A DNA stretch of 64,000 nt from Edwardsiella tarda ATCC 15947 = NBRC 105688 (lineage in GTDB: Bacteria > Pseudomonadota > Gammaproteobacteria > Enterobacterales > Enterobacteriaceae): the NCBI RefSeq assembly GCF_003113495.2, contig NZ_CP084506.1:558001-622000 (forward strand). The letters run 5' to 3'. A program made the translations under genes and the position numbers. Shown here piece by piece: positions 18,662 to 27,873 of this stretch (the first letter of the stretch is position 1; every line of letters begins with the position of its first letter). The notes beneath the pieces are model-generated. The model searched no databases, was not told the DNA's origin, and saw only the letters and a program-made list of their open reading frames with translations.

Positions 18662-19378
18662 ATGAAAAAAAGCGTGATTTGGTTGGCATTACTGGCGGCA
18701 TCCGTCAGCGGCCTGGCCCGGGCAGATGATGCCACTATCCAACAGTCGTTGAAGAAGCTGGGGATCCAGCAGACACAGATCCAGTCTTCGCCGCTGGCGG
18801 GTCTAAAGACCGTCTTCACCGAGGGTGGCGTGCTGTATGTGACGGATGACGGCAAGTATATCCTGCAAGGGCCGATGTATGATGTCAGCGGCGCGGTGCC
18901 GGAAAATGTGACCAATCAACTGCTGCTCCAGCGTCTCAATAAGCTGGAGCCCGAGATGATCGTCTATAAGGCACCGAAGCAGAAGTATGTGATCACCGTC
19001 TTTACCGACATCACCTGCGGCTATTGCCATAAGTTGCACTCGCAGATTAAGGAGTATAACGATCTGGGGATCACCGTACGCTATCTGGCCTTCCCGCGTC
19101 AGGGATTGGACTCGAAAGCGGAGAAGGATATGCAATCCATCTGGTGTATGGCCGATCGACGTAAGGCCTTCGACGAGGCGGTAAAAGGGGAGGCGATCTC
19201 GCCGGCCACCTGTGACATCAATATTAAGTCTCACTATGAGTTAGGCGTACAGTTCGGCATTCAGGGGACGCCGGCGATCGTCCTGAGCAATGGGATGGTG
19301 ATCCCGGGTTATCAGGGGCCGAAAGAGATGCTGGCGATGCTGGATGCCCAGGCGCAGATGAGTCAGAAGAAAGGTTAA
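18662..19378 (+). CDS. dsbC: thiol:disulfide isomerase DsbC
   Basis: DsbC is a periplasmic homodimeric isomerase that repairs wrong disulfides; DsbD keeps it reduced. The ATG at 18662 (AGGA 7 nt upstream) gives 238 residues with a signal peptide of about 20 (SGLARA). The dimerisation domain is about 21-80 and the thioredoxin domain follows, with active site C119-GY-C122 in FTDITCGYCHKL and the cis-Pro loop in GTPAIVL. A second Cys pair (SIWCM / PATCD) matches the structural disulfide. Confidence 0.96.
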   Translation: MKKSVIWLALLAASVSGLARADDATIQQSLKKLGIQQTQIQSSPLAGLKTVFTEGGVLYVTDDGKYILQGPMYDVSGAVPENVTNQLLLQRLNKLEPEMIVYKAPKQKYVITVFTDITCGYCHKLHSQIKEYNDLGITVRYLAFPRQGLDSKAEKDMQSIWCMADRRKAFDEAVKGEAISPATCDINIKSHYELGVQFGIQGTPAIVLSNGMVIPGYQGPKEMLAMLDAQAQMSQKKG

Positions 19379-19382
19379 GGCA

Positions 19383-21116
19383 TTGGCGATCAAGACACGG
19401 TTATGCCGGCGTGAGGCGGTGGCAGAGAGCCAATTGCCGGATGCGTTGCCGCCGCTGCTGCGTCGTCTGTACGCGAACCGCGGGGTGCGCAGTGCTACTG
19501 AGCTGGAGCGTGGCGTCAAGGGGTTACTCCCCTATGCGTCGCTGAGCGGTATCGAAGCAGCGGTCGCGCTGTTGCAGGAGGTGCTGGAGCAGCGTCTGCA
19601 CCTGGTGATCGTCGGCGATTTCGACGCGGATGGGGCAACCAGTACCGCGCTCTCGGTACTGGCATTGCGCGCCATGGGCTGCGACCACGTGCAGTATCTG
19701 GTTCCCAATCGTTTCGAAGATGGTTATGGCCTCAGCCCGGAGGTGGTCGCTCAGGCCGCCGAGATGGGCGCCGAGATGATCATGACCGTCGATAATGGCG
19801 TCTCCTCCCATGCCGGGGTGGAGGCGGCCCATGCGCGCGGTATCCGCGTGCTGGTGACCGATCACCACCTACCCGGTGAGACACTGCCGGCGGCAGAGGC
19901 CATCGTCAATCCTAACCTCGCCGATTGCGCCTTCCCCTCGAAGTCACTGGCGGGGGTCGGGGTCGCCTTTTACCTGATGTTGGCGCTACGGCGTCATCTG
20001 ATCGATCAGGGCTGGTTTGAGCGACTCGGGCGTCCGGCGCCCAATCTGGCCGAGCTACTCGATCTGGTGGCGCTGGGGACGGTGGCGGATGTGGTGGCGC
20101 TCGATAGTAATAATCGGATCCTGGTTCATCAGGGATTGAGCCGCATTCGCGTCGGCCGTTGCCGCCCGGGGATCCGGGCCCTGCTGGAGGTCGCCAAGCG
20201 CGATGCCGCCCGTCTGACTGCCGGTGATCTGGGGTTTGCCCTGGGGCCGCGTCTGAATGCGGCGGGGCGACTGGATGACATGTCGCTCGGGGTGGCGCTG
20301 TTACTGAGTGAGGATATGCCGCAGGCGCGGGCATTGGCCTGCGACTTAGATAACCTGAATCAGACCCGGCGCGAGATTGAGCAAGGGATGCAGAGTGAGG
20401 CGTTGGCGATCTGTGCCTCGCTGGAGCGTACGCTGACCGAGCTACCCTATGGCTTGGCGTTGTACCATCCCGAGTGGCATCAAGGGGTGGTCGGTATCGT
20501 GGCCTCACGCATCAAGGAGCGTTTTTATCGTCCGGTGATCGCCTTCGCACCGGCGGGGGATGGCCTGCTGAAAGGCTCCGGGCGTTCGTTGCCTGGGTTG
20601 CATATGCGCGATGCCCTAGAGCGTCTGGATACCTTGCATCCCGGATTGATGTTGAAGTTTGGTGGTCATGCGATGGCCGCCGGACTGACCATTGAGGCGG
20701 ATCGTTTCGAGGACTTCCGCCGCCACTTCGCAACCTTGGTCGGCGAGTGGCTCGATCCGGCGCAGTTGGAGGGAGTGGTCTGGTCGGATGGTGCGTTAGG
20801 GGGAGACGAGTTGACGTTGCCGGTCGCCGAGCAGTTGCGCGAGGCTGGCCCTTGGGGCCAGGCGTTTCCCGAGCCGACCTTCGACGGCTGTTTCCGCATT
20901 CTCCAGCAACGGCTGGTGGGAGAGCGCCACTTGAAGTTGATGTTGGAGCCGTTGGCGGGCGGGCCGTTATTGGACGGCATCGCCTTTAATGTTGATACCA
21001 CGTTGTGGCCGGACGCGAGCGTGCGTGAGGTAGAGCTGGCCTACCGTCTCGATGTCAATGAGTACCGTGGAAATCGCAGTGTACAGTTAATGATCGAGCA
21101 CCTCTGGCCGCGTTGA
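19383..21116 (+). CDS. recJ: single-strand-specific exonuclease RecJ
   Basis: RecJ is the 5'-3' ssDNA exonuclease of recombination and mismatch repair. The protein is 577 residues, the same as E. coli, from a TTG start at 19383 four bases after the dsbC stop. The DHH-phosphoesterase motifs are visible: DFDADGATST near residues 80-89, MTVDNG, VTDHHLPG near 158-165, and the glycine-rich GGHAMAAG near residues 425-432. It probably shares a transcript with xerD-dsbC and ends at a strong hairpin. Confidence 0.96.
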   Translation: MAIKTRLCRREAVAESQLPDALPPLLRRLYANRGVRSATELERGVKGLLPYASLSGIEAAVALLQEVLEQRLHLVIVGDFDADGATSTALSVLALRAMGCDHVQYLVPNRFEDGYGLSPEVVAQAAEMGAEMIMTVDNGVSSHAGVEAAHARGIRVLVTDHHLPGETLPAAEAIVNPNLADCAFPSKSLAGVGVAFYLMLALRRHLIDQGWFERLGRPAPNLAELLDLVALGTVADVVALDSNNRILVHQGLSRIRVGRCRPGIRALLEVAKRDAARLTAGDLGFALGPRLNAAGRLDDMSLGVALLLSEDMPQARALACDLDNLNQTRREIEQGMQSEALAICASLERTLTELPYGLALYHPEWHQGVVGIVASRIKERFYRPVIAFAPAGDGLLKGSGRSLPGLHMRDALERLDTLHPGLMLKFGGHAMAAGLTIEADRFEDFRRHFATLVGEWLDPAQLEGVVWSDGALGGDELTLPVAEQLREAGPWGQAFPEPTFDGCFRILQQRLVGERHLKLMLEPLAGGPLLDGIAFNVDTTLWPDASVREVELAYRLDVNEYRGNRSVQLMIEHLWPR

Positions 21117-21141
21117 GGCAGAGTGCACAAAATCATGTATT

Positions 21142-21176
21142 GTAGAGGGGTGATATTTATCACCCCTCTACTTTAT
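21142..21176 (+). terminator. terminator after recJ
   Basis: A perfect 14-bp stem (GTAGAGGGGTGATA at 21142-21155 with TATCACCCCTCTAC at 21158-21171) is followed by a short T-rich stretch. The remaining spacer to prfB (21177-21454) has no gene and probably holds the prfB promoter. Confidence 0.75.
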
Positions 21177-21454
21177 TAGCATAATTAATAACGAGGGCGC
21201 GCAGATTAGTAAATTCGTTGAACTGCTGCGTTAAGTGCCGGATTTTATAGCAACAGTGCAGGATCTCGCTGTAAGGTCTGCCATTTCGCTAAACGAGTTG
21301 CTATAGTCTGTAGAGATAACGCGGGCAATTATGCCACCCATCCGCTATCACATGGTTGGATATCCCGTTGCTTTGCGTTTTTCCATCTTGGCCGGGGCGT
21401 AGGGCGGTAATCGTTTTTCCCGGTCGGTGTACTTTTTATAGAAGATAACAGCAT

Positions 21455-22553
21455 ATGTTTGAAATTAATCCGGTAAAACACCGTATTCAGGACCTGTCTG
21501 CGCGGACAGATGTTCTGAGGGGGTATCTTTGACTACGATGCCAAGAAAGAGCGCCTAGAAGAAGTTAACGCCGAGCTGGAGCAGCCGGACGTATGGAATG
21601 AACCGGAGCGTGCACAGGCACTGGGCAAAGAGCGTTCCTCCCTGGAGAGTATCGTCAATACCATCGACGAGATGCATCAGGGATTGGAGGATGTATCCGG
21701 ATTGCTGGAGCTGGCCGTCGAAGCCGACGACGAAGAGACCTTCGATGAGGCCGTCGCCGAATTGGATCAGCTCGAAGTAAAACTGGGGCAACTGGAGTTC
21801 CGCCGTATGTTCTCTGGCGAATACGATAGTGCCGATTGTTACCTGGATATTCAGGCCGGTTCCGGGGGCACCGAAGCCCAGGACTGGGCCAGCATGCTGC
21901 TGCGTATGTATCTACGCTGGGCAGAAGCCAAAGGCTTCAAAACCGAAATTATCGAAGAATCCGAAGGTGAAGTGGCCGGCTTGAAGTCCGCCACCATCAA
22001 AATCAGCGGCGACTATGCTTACGGTTGGCTGCGTACCGAAACCGGCGTACATCGCCTGGTGCGTAAGAGCCCGTTCGACTCCGGCGGTCGCCGTCACACG
22101 TCGTTCAGTTCCGCCTTTGTTTATCCTGAAGTGGATGATGATATCGATATCGATATCAATCCGGCGGATCTGCGTATCGATGTTTACCGCGCCTCCGGTG
22201 CCGGTGGTCAGCACGTCAACAAGACGGAGTCCGCCGTGCGTATTACCCATATTCCGACCGGACTGGTGACGCAATGCCAGAATGACCGTTCACAGCATAA
22301 GAACAAAGATCAAGCCATGAAGCAGATGAAAGCTAAGCTTTATGAACTTGAGGTGCAAAAGAAAAATGCTGAACGTCAACAGATGGAAGAGAACAAGTCC
22401 GATATCGGTTGGGGTAGCCAAATCCGTTCTTATGTGCTGGATGACTCCCGCATTAAAGATTTACGTACCAGCGTTGAGACACGTAATACACAGGCCGTGT
22501 TAGATGGCGACCTGGATAGGTTTATTGAGGCAAGTTTAAAAGCCGGGTTATGA
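21455..22553 (+). CDS. prfB: peptide chain release factor 2, with programmed +1 frameshift
   Basis: RF2 ends translation at UGA and UAA. Reading from ATG 21455, 25 codons run to an in-frame TGA at 21530-21532; a +1 shift there continues from 21531 for 340 more codons, giving 365 residues, the E. coli length. The codon-recognition SPF motif ([14 protein letters not shown]) and the catalytic GGQ ([14 protein letters not shown]252) are intact. Residue 246 is Ala, as in most bacteria and unlike the less active Thr of E. coli K-12. lysS follows after 9 bp in the same operon. Automatic calls that start at 21672 or 21531 would be truncated. Confidence 0.97.
21518..21532 (+). promoter_or_regulatory. 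prfB programmed frameshift site
   Basis: The internal Shine-Dalgarno AGGGGG (21518-21523), the 3-nt spacer TAT, slippery codon CTT and stop TGA followed by C match the classical autoregulatory RF2 element: low RF2 lets the ribosome slip +1 at CUU-UGA. Confidence 0.97.
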
Positions 22554-22562
22554 GGAAACACT

Positions 22563-24080
22563 ATGTCTGAACAACAGCAACAAGGCGCCGAACAGGCTCT
22601 GGACTTAAACAACGAAATGCAGGCTCGCCGCGAGAAGCTGGCAGCCCTGCGTAAGGAAGGCGTCGCTTTCCCTAACGACTTCCGTCGTGATACCACTTCC
22701 GATAAGCTACACAGCCTGTACGATGGTAAGAGCAAGGAAGAGCTGGAAGCACTGGACATTGAAGTTTCCGTCGCCGGGCGCATGATGACTCGTCGTATCA
22801 TGGGTAAAGCCTCCTTCGTTACGCTGCAAGATATGGGCGGCCGTATCCAGTTGTACATCGCACGCGATGACCTGAAAGATGACGTGTATAGCGAGCAGTT
22901 TAAGAAGTGGGATCTGGGTGACATCATCGGTGCGCGCGGTAAACTGTTCCGTACGCAGACCGGCGAACTGTCTATTCATTGCCACTCTATCCGTCTGCTG
23001 ACCAAGGCGCTGCGTCCGTTGCCGGACAAGTTCCACGGCTTGGCTGACCAGGAAACCCGTTATCGTCAACGTTACCTGGATCTGATCGCTAACGAATCAT
23101 CCCGCGAGACTTTCCGTACTCGCTCCAAGATTCTGGCGGCTATCCGTAACTTCATGGTCAACAAAGGCTTCATGGAAGTCGAGACTCCGATGATGCAGGT
23201 GATCCCGGGGGGCGCCTCTGCCCGTCCGTTCATCACTCACCACAATGCGCTGGACATCGATATGTACCTGCGTATCGCGCCGGAACTGTATCTGAAGCGT
23301 CTGGTGGTCGGTGGCTTCGAGCGTGTGTTCGAAATCAACCGTAACTTCCGTAACGAAGGCGTCTCTCCGCGTCACAACCCTGAGTTCACCATGATGGAAC
23401 TCTATATGGCTTACGCGGATTATAAAGACCTGATCGTTCTGACCGAAGAACTGTTCCGTACCATCAGCCAGGATGTGTTGGGCAGCAGCGTGGTGCAGTA
23501 CGGTGATCAGACCTTCGACTTCAGCAAGCCGTTCATCAAGATGAGCATGAAAGAAGCCATCTGCCACTATCGTCCGGACATCGCCTCTGCCGATCTGGAT
23601 GACATGGAGAAGGCGTGCAAGATCGCCGAATCTCTGGGCATCAAGATCGAGAAGAGCTGGGGCCTGGGCCGCATCCAGTGCGAGATCTTCGACGAGACGG
23701 CAGAAAGCCAGCTGATCCAGCCGACCTTCATCACCGAATACCCGGCGGAAGTCTCCCCGCTGGCGCGTCGTAATGACGAGAACCCGTTCATCACCGACCG
23801 TTTCGAATTCTTCATCGGCGGCCGTGAGATCGGTAACGGTTTCTCCGAGTTGAACGATGCCGAAGATCAGGCCGAACGTTTCCAGGATCAGGTGAAAGCC
23901 AAAGATGCCGGCGACGACGAAGCCATGTTCTACGACGAAGACTATGTGACCGCGCTGGAGCACGGTCTGCCGCCGACCGCCGGTCTGGGCGTGGGTATCG
24001 ACCGTATGATGATGCTGTTCACCAACAGCCACACCATCCGTGACGTCATCCTGTTCCCGGCGATGCGTCCGCAAAAATAA
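22563..24080 (+). CDS. lysS: lysyl-tRNA synthetase, class II
   Basis: LysS charges tRNA-Lys. The protein is 505 residues (E. coli 505). An N-terminal OB-fold anticodon-binding domain (about 60-150) precedes the class II core with motif 2 [18 protein letters not shown] near residues 262-279 and motif 3 [13 protein letters not shown] near 477-489. Codon use looks strongly biased, as for a highly expressed gene. Its own terminator follows. Confidence 0.98.
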   Translation: MSEQQQQGAEQALDLNNEMQARREKLAALRKEGVAFPNDFRRDTTSDKLHSLYDGKSKEELEALDIEVSVAGRMMTRRIMGKASFVTLQDMGGRIQLYIARDDLKDDVYSEQFKKWDLGDIIGARGKLFRTQTGELSIHCHSIRLLTKALRPLPDKFHGLADQETRYRQRYLDLIANESSRETFRTRSKILAAIRNFMVNKGFMEVETPMMQVIPGGASARPFITHHNALDIDMYLRIAPELYLKRLVVGGFERVFEINRNFRNEGVSPRHNPEFTMMELYMAYADYKDLIVLTEELFRTISQDVLGSSVVQYGDQTFDFSKPFIKMSMKEAICHYRPDIASADLDDMEKACKIAESLGIKIEKSWGLGRIQCEIFDETAESQLIQPTFITEYPAEVSPLARRNDENPFITDRFEFFIGGREIGNGFSELNDAEDQAERFQDQVKAKDAGDDEAMFYDEDYVTALEHGLPPTAGLGVGIDRMMMLFTNSHTIRDVILFPAMRPQK

Positions 24081-24101
24081 GCGTTATCTTCATCGCTTAT
24101 C

Positions 24102-24128
24102 AGCCCCGGCTATGCCGGGGCTTTTTTT
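24102..24128 (+). terminator. terminator of prfB-lysS
   Basis: The arms AGCCCCGGC/GCCGGGGCT (24102-24122) have a TAT loop and are followed by seven T residues. Confidence 0.92.
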
Positions 24129-24145
24129 ATCGTTTCTTGACCCGC

Positions 24146-25141
24146 TTACCAACCATAGGCGATACCCGCCCCGATCACCTCACCATCATGATTATCCCAT
24201 GCCGAAGCCAGACGGATATCGGTACGGGGTGTCAGTCGATACTGAGCGCCGATGGCTACGGCGTTGGCGTTACGGTAATTGGCGACGCCGAGACCGGTGC
24301 TAAAGGTCTGTTGGTTGGTATAGGGGATATCGGCCATCGCCGCGACGGAGGCGATCCCACCGTTGCTCTGGTTATGTTGTTGCGTCATCTGCTGTTGGAG
24401 ATGGGCTATCTGCCCACTGAACAGCTTGCCGAGATGGTCGATACGGGTATTGGCCGAGCGAATATCATCGTGTTCGATGGTCATCATCGCGCGATGGCTA
24501 TTGCTCATCTGTGCGACATTAACCGCATCGCTGGCTTGTGTCCCCGCGCTCAGATCGGTGAGTTGACGATGATTGCCTGCGGCGCCGATGGAGACGCTAT
24601 TCGCACGATTGGTGCGGCTGTTGGCCCCGATGGCGACACTATTGATGTTATCGGCCTGACTGGCGCTACCTAGGGCGAGGCTGTTATAGGCGGAGGCGTG
24701 TCCGCTGACACCGATGGCGGTGGCGTAGGGGGCGTTGGCCTGTGCATCGTCCCCGACAGCGATGCTGTTATCGGCGCTGGCGTGGGCGCCGGCACCGAGA
24801 GCGGAGGCGTGTAAGGCGGCATGACTGGCAGCCCCGATCGCCAGCCCGGATTGTTGGCTGCGACTGGCGCTACCGATGGCGACACTGTTGGTGCCGTCGG
24901 CATCGGCATCGGCGCCGATGGCGCTGGCCGCGCTACCGTGGGTACGGCTACTACTGCCTAACGCCGTATTGTAGTCGCCTTGGCCGCAACCGCTGTTGTT
25001 CCCTAAGTGGAGGTTGAGCTCGCTGCGTGTATTGATCGCAGAGAGAGCGACTGTGGGGAGTGGGGCGGCGGAGGCGATGGCTAAGGGTATGACACTACAG
25101 AAACATGATAACGAGGCAATCCGGATACGAGCTAGGGACAT
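24146..25141 (-). CDS. small YadA-like trimeric autotransporter adhesin
   Basis: This is a type Vc secreted outer-membrane adhesin, likely binding host or cell surfaces. From ATG 25141 (AGAGG 8 nt upstream) it is 331 residues. It has a signal peptide (about 1-26), then a YadA-head region with left-handed beta-roll repeats of about 14 residues whose cores read SxAIG/SxALG (residues about 50-185). A neck/stalk with QLTDLSAGTQASDAVNVAQ (about 190-210) follows, then a short coiled coil and a C-terminal YadA anchor of about 75 residues beginning near GGIASVAAMADIP. The stalk is very short, so the adhesin would sit close to the cell. The last residue is Trp rather than Phe. Confidence 0.9.
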   Translation of the reverse strand: MSLARIRIASLSCFCSVIPLAIASAAPLPTVALSAINTRSELNLHLGNNSGCGQGDYNTALGSSSRTHGSAASAIGADADADGTNSVAIGSASRSQQSGLAIGAASHAALHASALGAGAHASADNSIAVGDDAQANAPYATAIGVSGHASAYNSLALGSASQADNINSVAIGANSRTNRANSVSIGAAGNHRQLTDLSAGTQASDAVNVAQMSNSHRAMMTIEHDDIRSANTRIDHLGKLFSGQIAHLQQQMTQQHNQSNGGIASVAAMADIPYTNQQTFSTGLGVANYRNANAVAIGAQYRLTPRTDIRLASAWDNHDGEVIGAGIAYGW

Positions 25142-25778
25142 GATGTAATCCTCTGTTCCATTGAGTGAAGAACCATACACGGTCATGTTCTGAGTGGCGG
25201 ACAGCGTTGGACGGCGGTGATGACAGCCCGCTGTCGGCGGCGAGAGGCCCGAGTCCAGGTTTATCGGATGATCCGCGTGGGCTCCTCCTGCCGGACGCCG
25301 AATAGGGTGTGTGCGACAGGGGGCAGCATGACTCCGCGCCGATGCGATGAGTTATGTTTACCCGATATATCGAGGTGAGCTGATACAGAACACAACATAA
25401 TGTCTTTATATATTATGGTGTTGTGTCGATAGTCGTCCGTATTCTTTTGCAAATTGAATGGGATATTTTTCGTTATTGTCTACTGATGTCATTTTTCTAT
25501 TACCCCTTATTACCGCGAAACAATTAATGGCTATATCGCGTGGTTTGTTATTTCTGTGATTAATTCTTAGCGTACGAGCTAAACGAGATAGGGGTAACGG
25601 GACCTGTCGGGGGGAGTGTGCATATTGCACGGGCTCTTATTGCCGGAGAGGGCGTAGGGGGGCTAAGGTCAGGCCGTGTGCTTGTCGCCGACCCGCTTAG
25701 TCGATGGCGGTTCCTACGTCTGAGATGAGATGTTCTATGATATATGTTGAAATATTCATCACTTAGCATCATTGCCTC
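25142..25778. other. spacer between adhesin gene and glyU
   Basis: This is a non-coding, locally AT-rich stretch (about 25380-25560). No gene, repeat or att-like duplication of the tRNA end was found. It must hold the adhesin promoter on the minus strand; boxes could not be fixed. Confidence 0.45.
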
Positions 25779-25806
25779 TTGCTGCGCCGGCGGAAGTGAT
25801 TATAAT
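25779..25806 (+). promoter_or_regulatory. promoter of glyU
   Basis: TTGCTG (25779-25784), a 16-bp spacer and a perfect TATAAT (25801-25806) sit 13 bp before the tRNA. Confidence 0.8.
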
Positions 25807-25818
25807 GGTCTGCATATC

Positions 25819-25892
25819 GCGGGCGTAGTTCAATGGTAGAACGAGAGCTTCCCAAGCTCTATACGAGGGTTCGATTCCCTTCGCCCGCTCCA
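25819..25892 (+). tRNA. glyU: tRNA-Gly (anticodon CCC)
   Basis: The 74-nt cloverleaf includes an encoded CCA: acceptor GCGGGCG/CGCCCGC, anticodon stem AGAGC/GCTCT with loop TTCCCAA (anticodon CCC at 25851-25853) and T-loop TTCGATT. It appears identical to E. coli glyU as I recall it, and lies downstream of lysS as there. It reads GGG codons. Confidence 0.97.
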
Positions 25893-25900
25893 AATTAGCA

Positions 25901-25928
25901 ACCCTCGCCTCGGCGGGGGTTTTTGCTT
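25901..25928 (+). terminator. terminator of glyU
   Basis: The arms ACCCTCGCC/GGCGGGGGT (25901-25920; one G-T pair) are followed by TTTTGCTTTT. Confidence 0.9.
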
Positions 25929-26032
25929 TTCGGGTTCCATGTACGGTCAACCGATATCCCCGGCATCGCTCGTGGTTTTCACGAGATAAAAAAAGGGACA
26001 GGCCGTCGCCTGTCCCATCGCGTCAGAGAGGA

Positions 26033-26635
26033 TTAGTTAAACCATCCGCTGGCTTTGTCTGCGGCGGCCTTGCCCGCATTCTCAATCCCGCTTCCCATCC
26101 GCTCCTTGAGGTGCTTATCGCCCTCGCTCTCGTTGCGAATGGCGTCACCGACGGCGGACTTGTTGCTGATTTCAGCGCGTCGTTCAGCCGCATCCAGCTG
26201 CATCTGGTTTTTCTGCTCTTCATCCACCAGCTTGCTGCGGGCATGATTACGGGCTTTGGACAGCTCCAGCTCCGCGCGGCGCGCGTCCATCTCCATTTTC
26301 ATGTTTTCCAGCTCCATCTGCCGCAGTTGATCTTGGTAGGACTGCTCGCGCTGCTTATCGGCCATCCGCTCTTGATGCGCCTCCCGCTGTGCGGCAAGCT
26401 GCTGCTGTTCCCGCTTGAGGCGGGCCTGTGCGGCGGCATGCTGGCGCTGTGCGGCGACGGCCTGTTCATGGCGTAGATGGGCCTGGCGGGCGGCCTCTTC
26501 CTGTGCCTGCCTGTTGGCCTCCTCCCTCACCCCCTGCTGCTCGGCGGCGGCGACCGCGTTTAGCTGGGATGAAAGGGGACTGGCGCAGGTCAGCGTCGGT
26601 ATCGCCAGCAACAGGGCGATTAATGGCTTGCGCAT
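26033..26635 (-). CDS. exported coiled-coil protein (DUF5384-like)
   Basis: The protein is 200 residues with a signal peptide of about 18 (ending TCAS), then a long highly charged helical region (about 25-165) rich in Gln, Glu, Ala and Arg with heptad character. It ends in a short Gly/Ala tail (GKAAADKASGWFN). It resembles periplasmic proteins annotated as DUF5384; the assignment is from memory of the pattern SQLNAVAxAEQQG and is moderate. It lies 12 bp downstream of a lipoprotein gene on the same strand, so the two are probably co-transcribed and act in the envelope. Function is unknown. Confidence 0.75.
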   Translation of the reverse strand: MRKPLIALLLAIPTLTCASPLSSQLNAVAAAEQQGVREEANRQAQEEAARQAHLRHEQAVAAQRQHAAAQARLKREQQQLAAQREAHQERMADKQREQSYQDQLRQMELENMKMEMDARRAELELSKARNHARSKLVDEEQKNQMQLDAAERRAEISNKSAVGDAIRNESEGDKHLKERMGSGIENAGKAAADKASGWFN

Positions 26636-26647
26636 GTTAGACCCCGC

Positions 26648-27163
26648 TTATGACTTTTTCGGGCAGGCCGCGTTTGGCTGGATACGGGTTTCCCCTTGTT
26701 CCATGGAGATCACCAGCGCGATACCCGGCTGGAACTGGCAGGTTTCGCCAACCTGAGTCGAGGTGTAGATCTTGCTGCCCTCTTTGTAGGTCAGGGAGAC
26801 GCCGTGTACCAGTACCTTGTCTTTGACCAGTGAGCCCGCCGCGGCGCCAGTTGCTGCGCCAGCAGCACCACCAGCAACGGCGCCTGCCTTGGAGCCATGT
26901 CCCAGATTGTAGCCGCCGGCGGCGCCAGCAACGGTGCCCAGGATCGCGCCGACGGTTTGCGCCATTTCTTTGTTCTCTTTATTATCTACAGCAACCTTGG
27001 CCGGCAGAATAGAAATAATATTGACGGTTTTGCTCTCCTGTTTCTGATTTAGCTGAGTCGGATTATAGACATCGGCAGCATATTGATCTGCATTATTCAT
27101 ACAACCGGAAAGGAATAAAGAGGAGGATAATGCCAGCAGTGCACAGGAAGTTTTTACTTTCAT
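26648..27163 (-). CDS. glycine-zipper outer-membrane lipoprotein
   Basis: The 171-residue protein has a lipoprotein signal ending in the lipobox LSGC (lipidated Cys at about 21). The residue after it is Met, not Asp, so outer-membrane sorting is expected. A glycine-zipper segment with repeated GxxxG/AGAAxG spacing spans about residues 70-112, as in SlyB/PcP-type proteins, and a small beta-rich C-terminal domain with two Cys residues (about 138 and 168) follows. It is the first gene of a pair with the downstream coiled-coil protein. The family is recognisable; the specific role is not known. Confidence 0.8.
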   Translation of the reverse strand: MKVKTSCALLALSSSLFLSGCMNNADQYAADVYNPTQLNQKQESKTVNIISILPAKVAVDNKENKEMAQTVGAILGTVAGAAGGYNLGHGSKAGAVAGGAAGAATGAAAGSLVKDKVLVHGVSLTYKEGSKIYTSTQVGETCQFQPGIALVISMEQGETRIQPNAACPKKS

Positions 27164-27873
27164 TTAATATACCATTCTCTGTCAAAAAACGCATAGCGGC
27201 ACGAAATGCCGCAGCGGAATATCGTTACGCAAGAGTTCCTTCGCCGTCTGTGACGGTGAGTGAGAGGAAGAGGATTTGGACAGTCTAATTATTCTGCTGA
27301 TTTGATTATAAAAGCTGATGCATTTGCATGCTAGGCGATGATGATCGTCCCTACACGCCGTGTAAGGAACAACAGATTAATTCATAACTGATTGGATTTA
27401 ACGCTTTTTATCTTGCGGGAGAGATTCTATGACCGATGTCTCATGCTGTAAACCCAGAGGCTGGCTCATTGCACTTTGGAAAACACTTAACATTTGACTT
27501 AGTGCGCTATCACTGGCTGATGATTTGGCTTAGTTTGCCGTGCTGAGGTAGATAAGAGGGAATATATAAAATGAGTTAATGTGTTTGTCGTGTATTTAGC
27601 GATAGAGATAAACTGTCAGTTTATTTGATGATGGTCAAACTGGAGGCCGTAATAGTATAAAAAGTGGGTTAATGTTGGTTTGGTTTTCTCAGTTTATTGC
27701 ATTGCTGTTGTCTGATTTTCTCTATTACACGCTGTGTTGTTATTTTATGTTGTATAAGTTAGTGCATTACGCGTTATTGCCGAGAGACGATAGGCGTTTC
27801 TGTTTGTTAACCCGGCAGCGAGGGTCTATCAGGATATCAACTGCCGGGTAAACGATGCCGTGAGCGGTATAAC
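27164..27873. other. AT-rich spacer between lipoprotein gene and lpxP
   Basis: There are 710 bp without a supported gene. An inverted repeat ACCCGGCAG/CTGCCGGGT (27810-27818 and 27841-27849) with a 22-nt loop lies beyond the 3' end of lpxP and may terminate it. A 22-codon frame at 27429-27497 with GGGAGA upstream exists, but nothing else supports it. The right-hand AT-rich part looks unlike the neighbouring coding DNA. Confidence 0.45.

Noticed and set aside
21530..21532. Premature stop in prfB
   Set aside because: It is the known programmed frameshift site with internal Shine-Dalgarno and CTT-TGA-C.
23097..24074. 325-codon minus-strand frame
   Set aside because: Antisense of lysS, without ribosome site or family resemblance.
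24137..24673. 178-codon plus-strand frame
   Set aside because: Antisense of the YadA-like adhesin repeats.
25819..25892. glyU as integration site of an island
   Set aside because: No integrase and no direct repeat of the tRNA 3' end was found in the flanking sequence.
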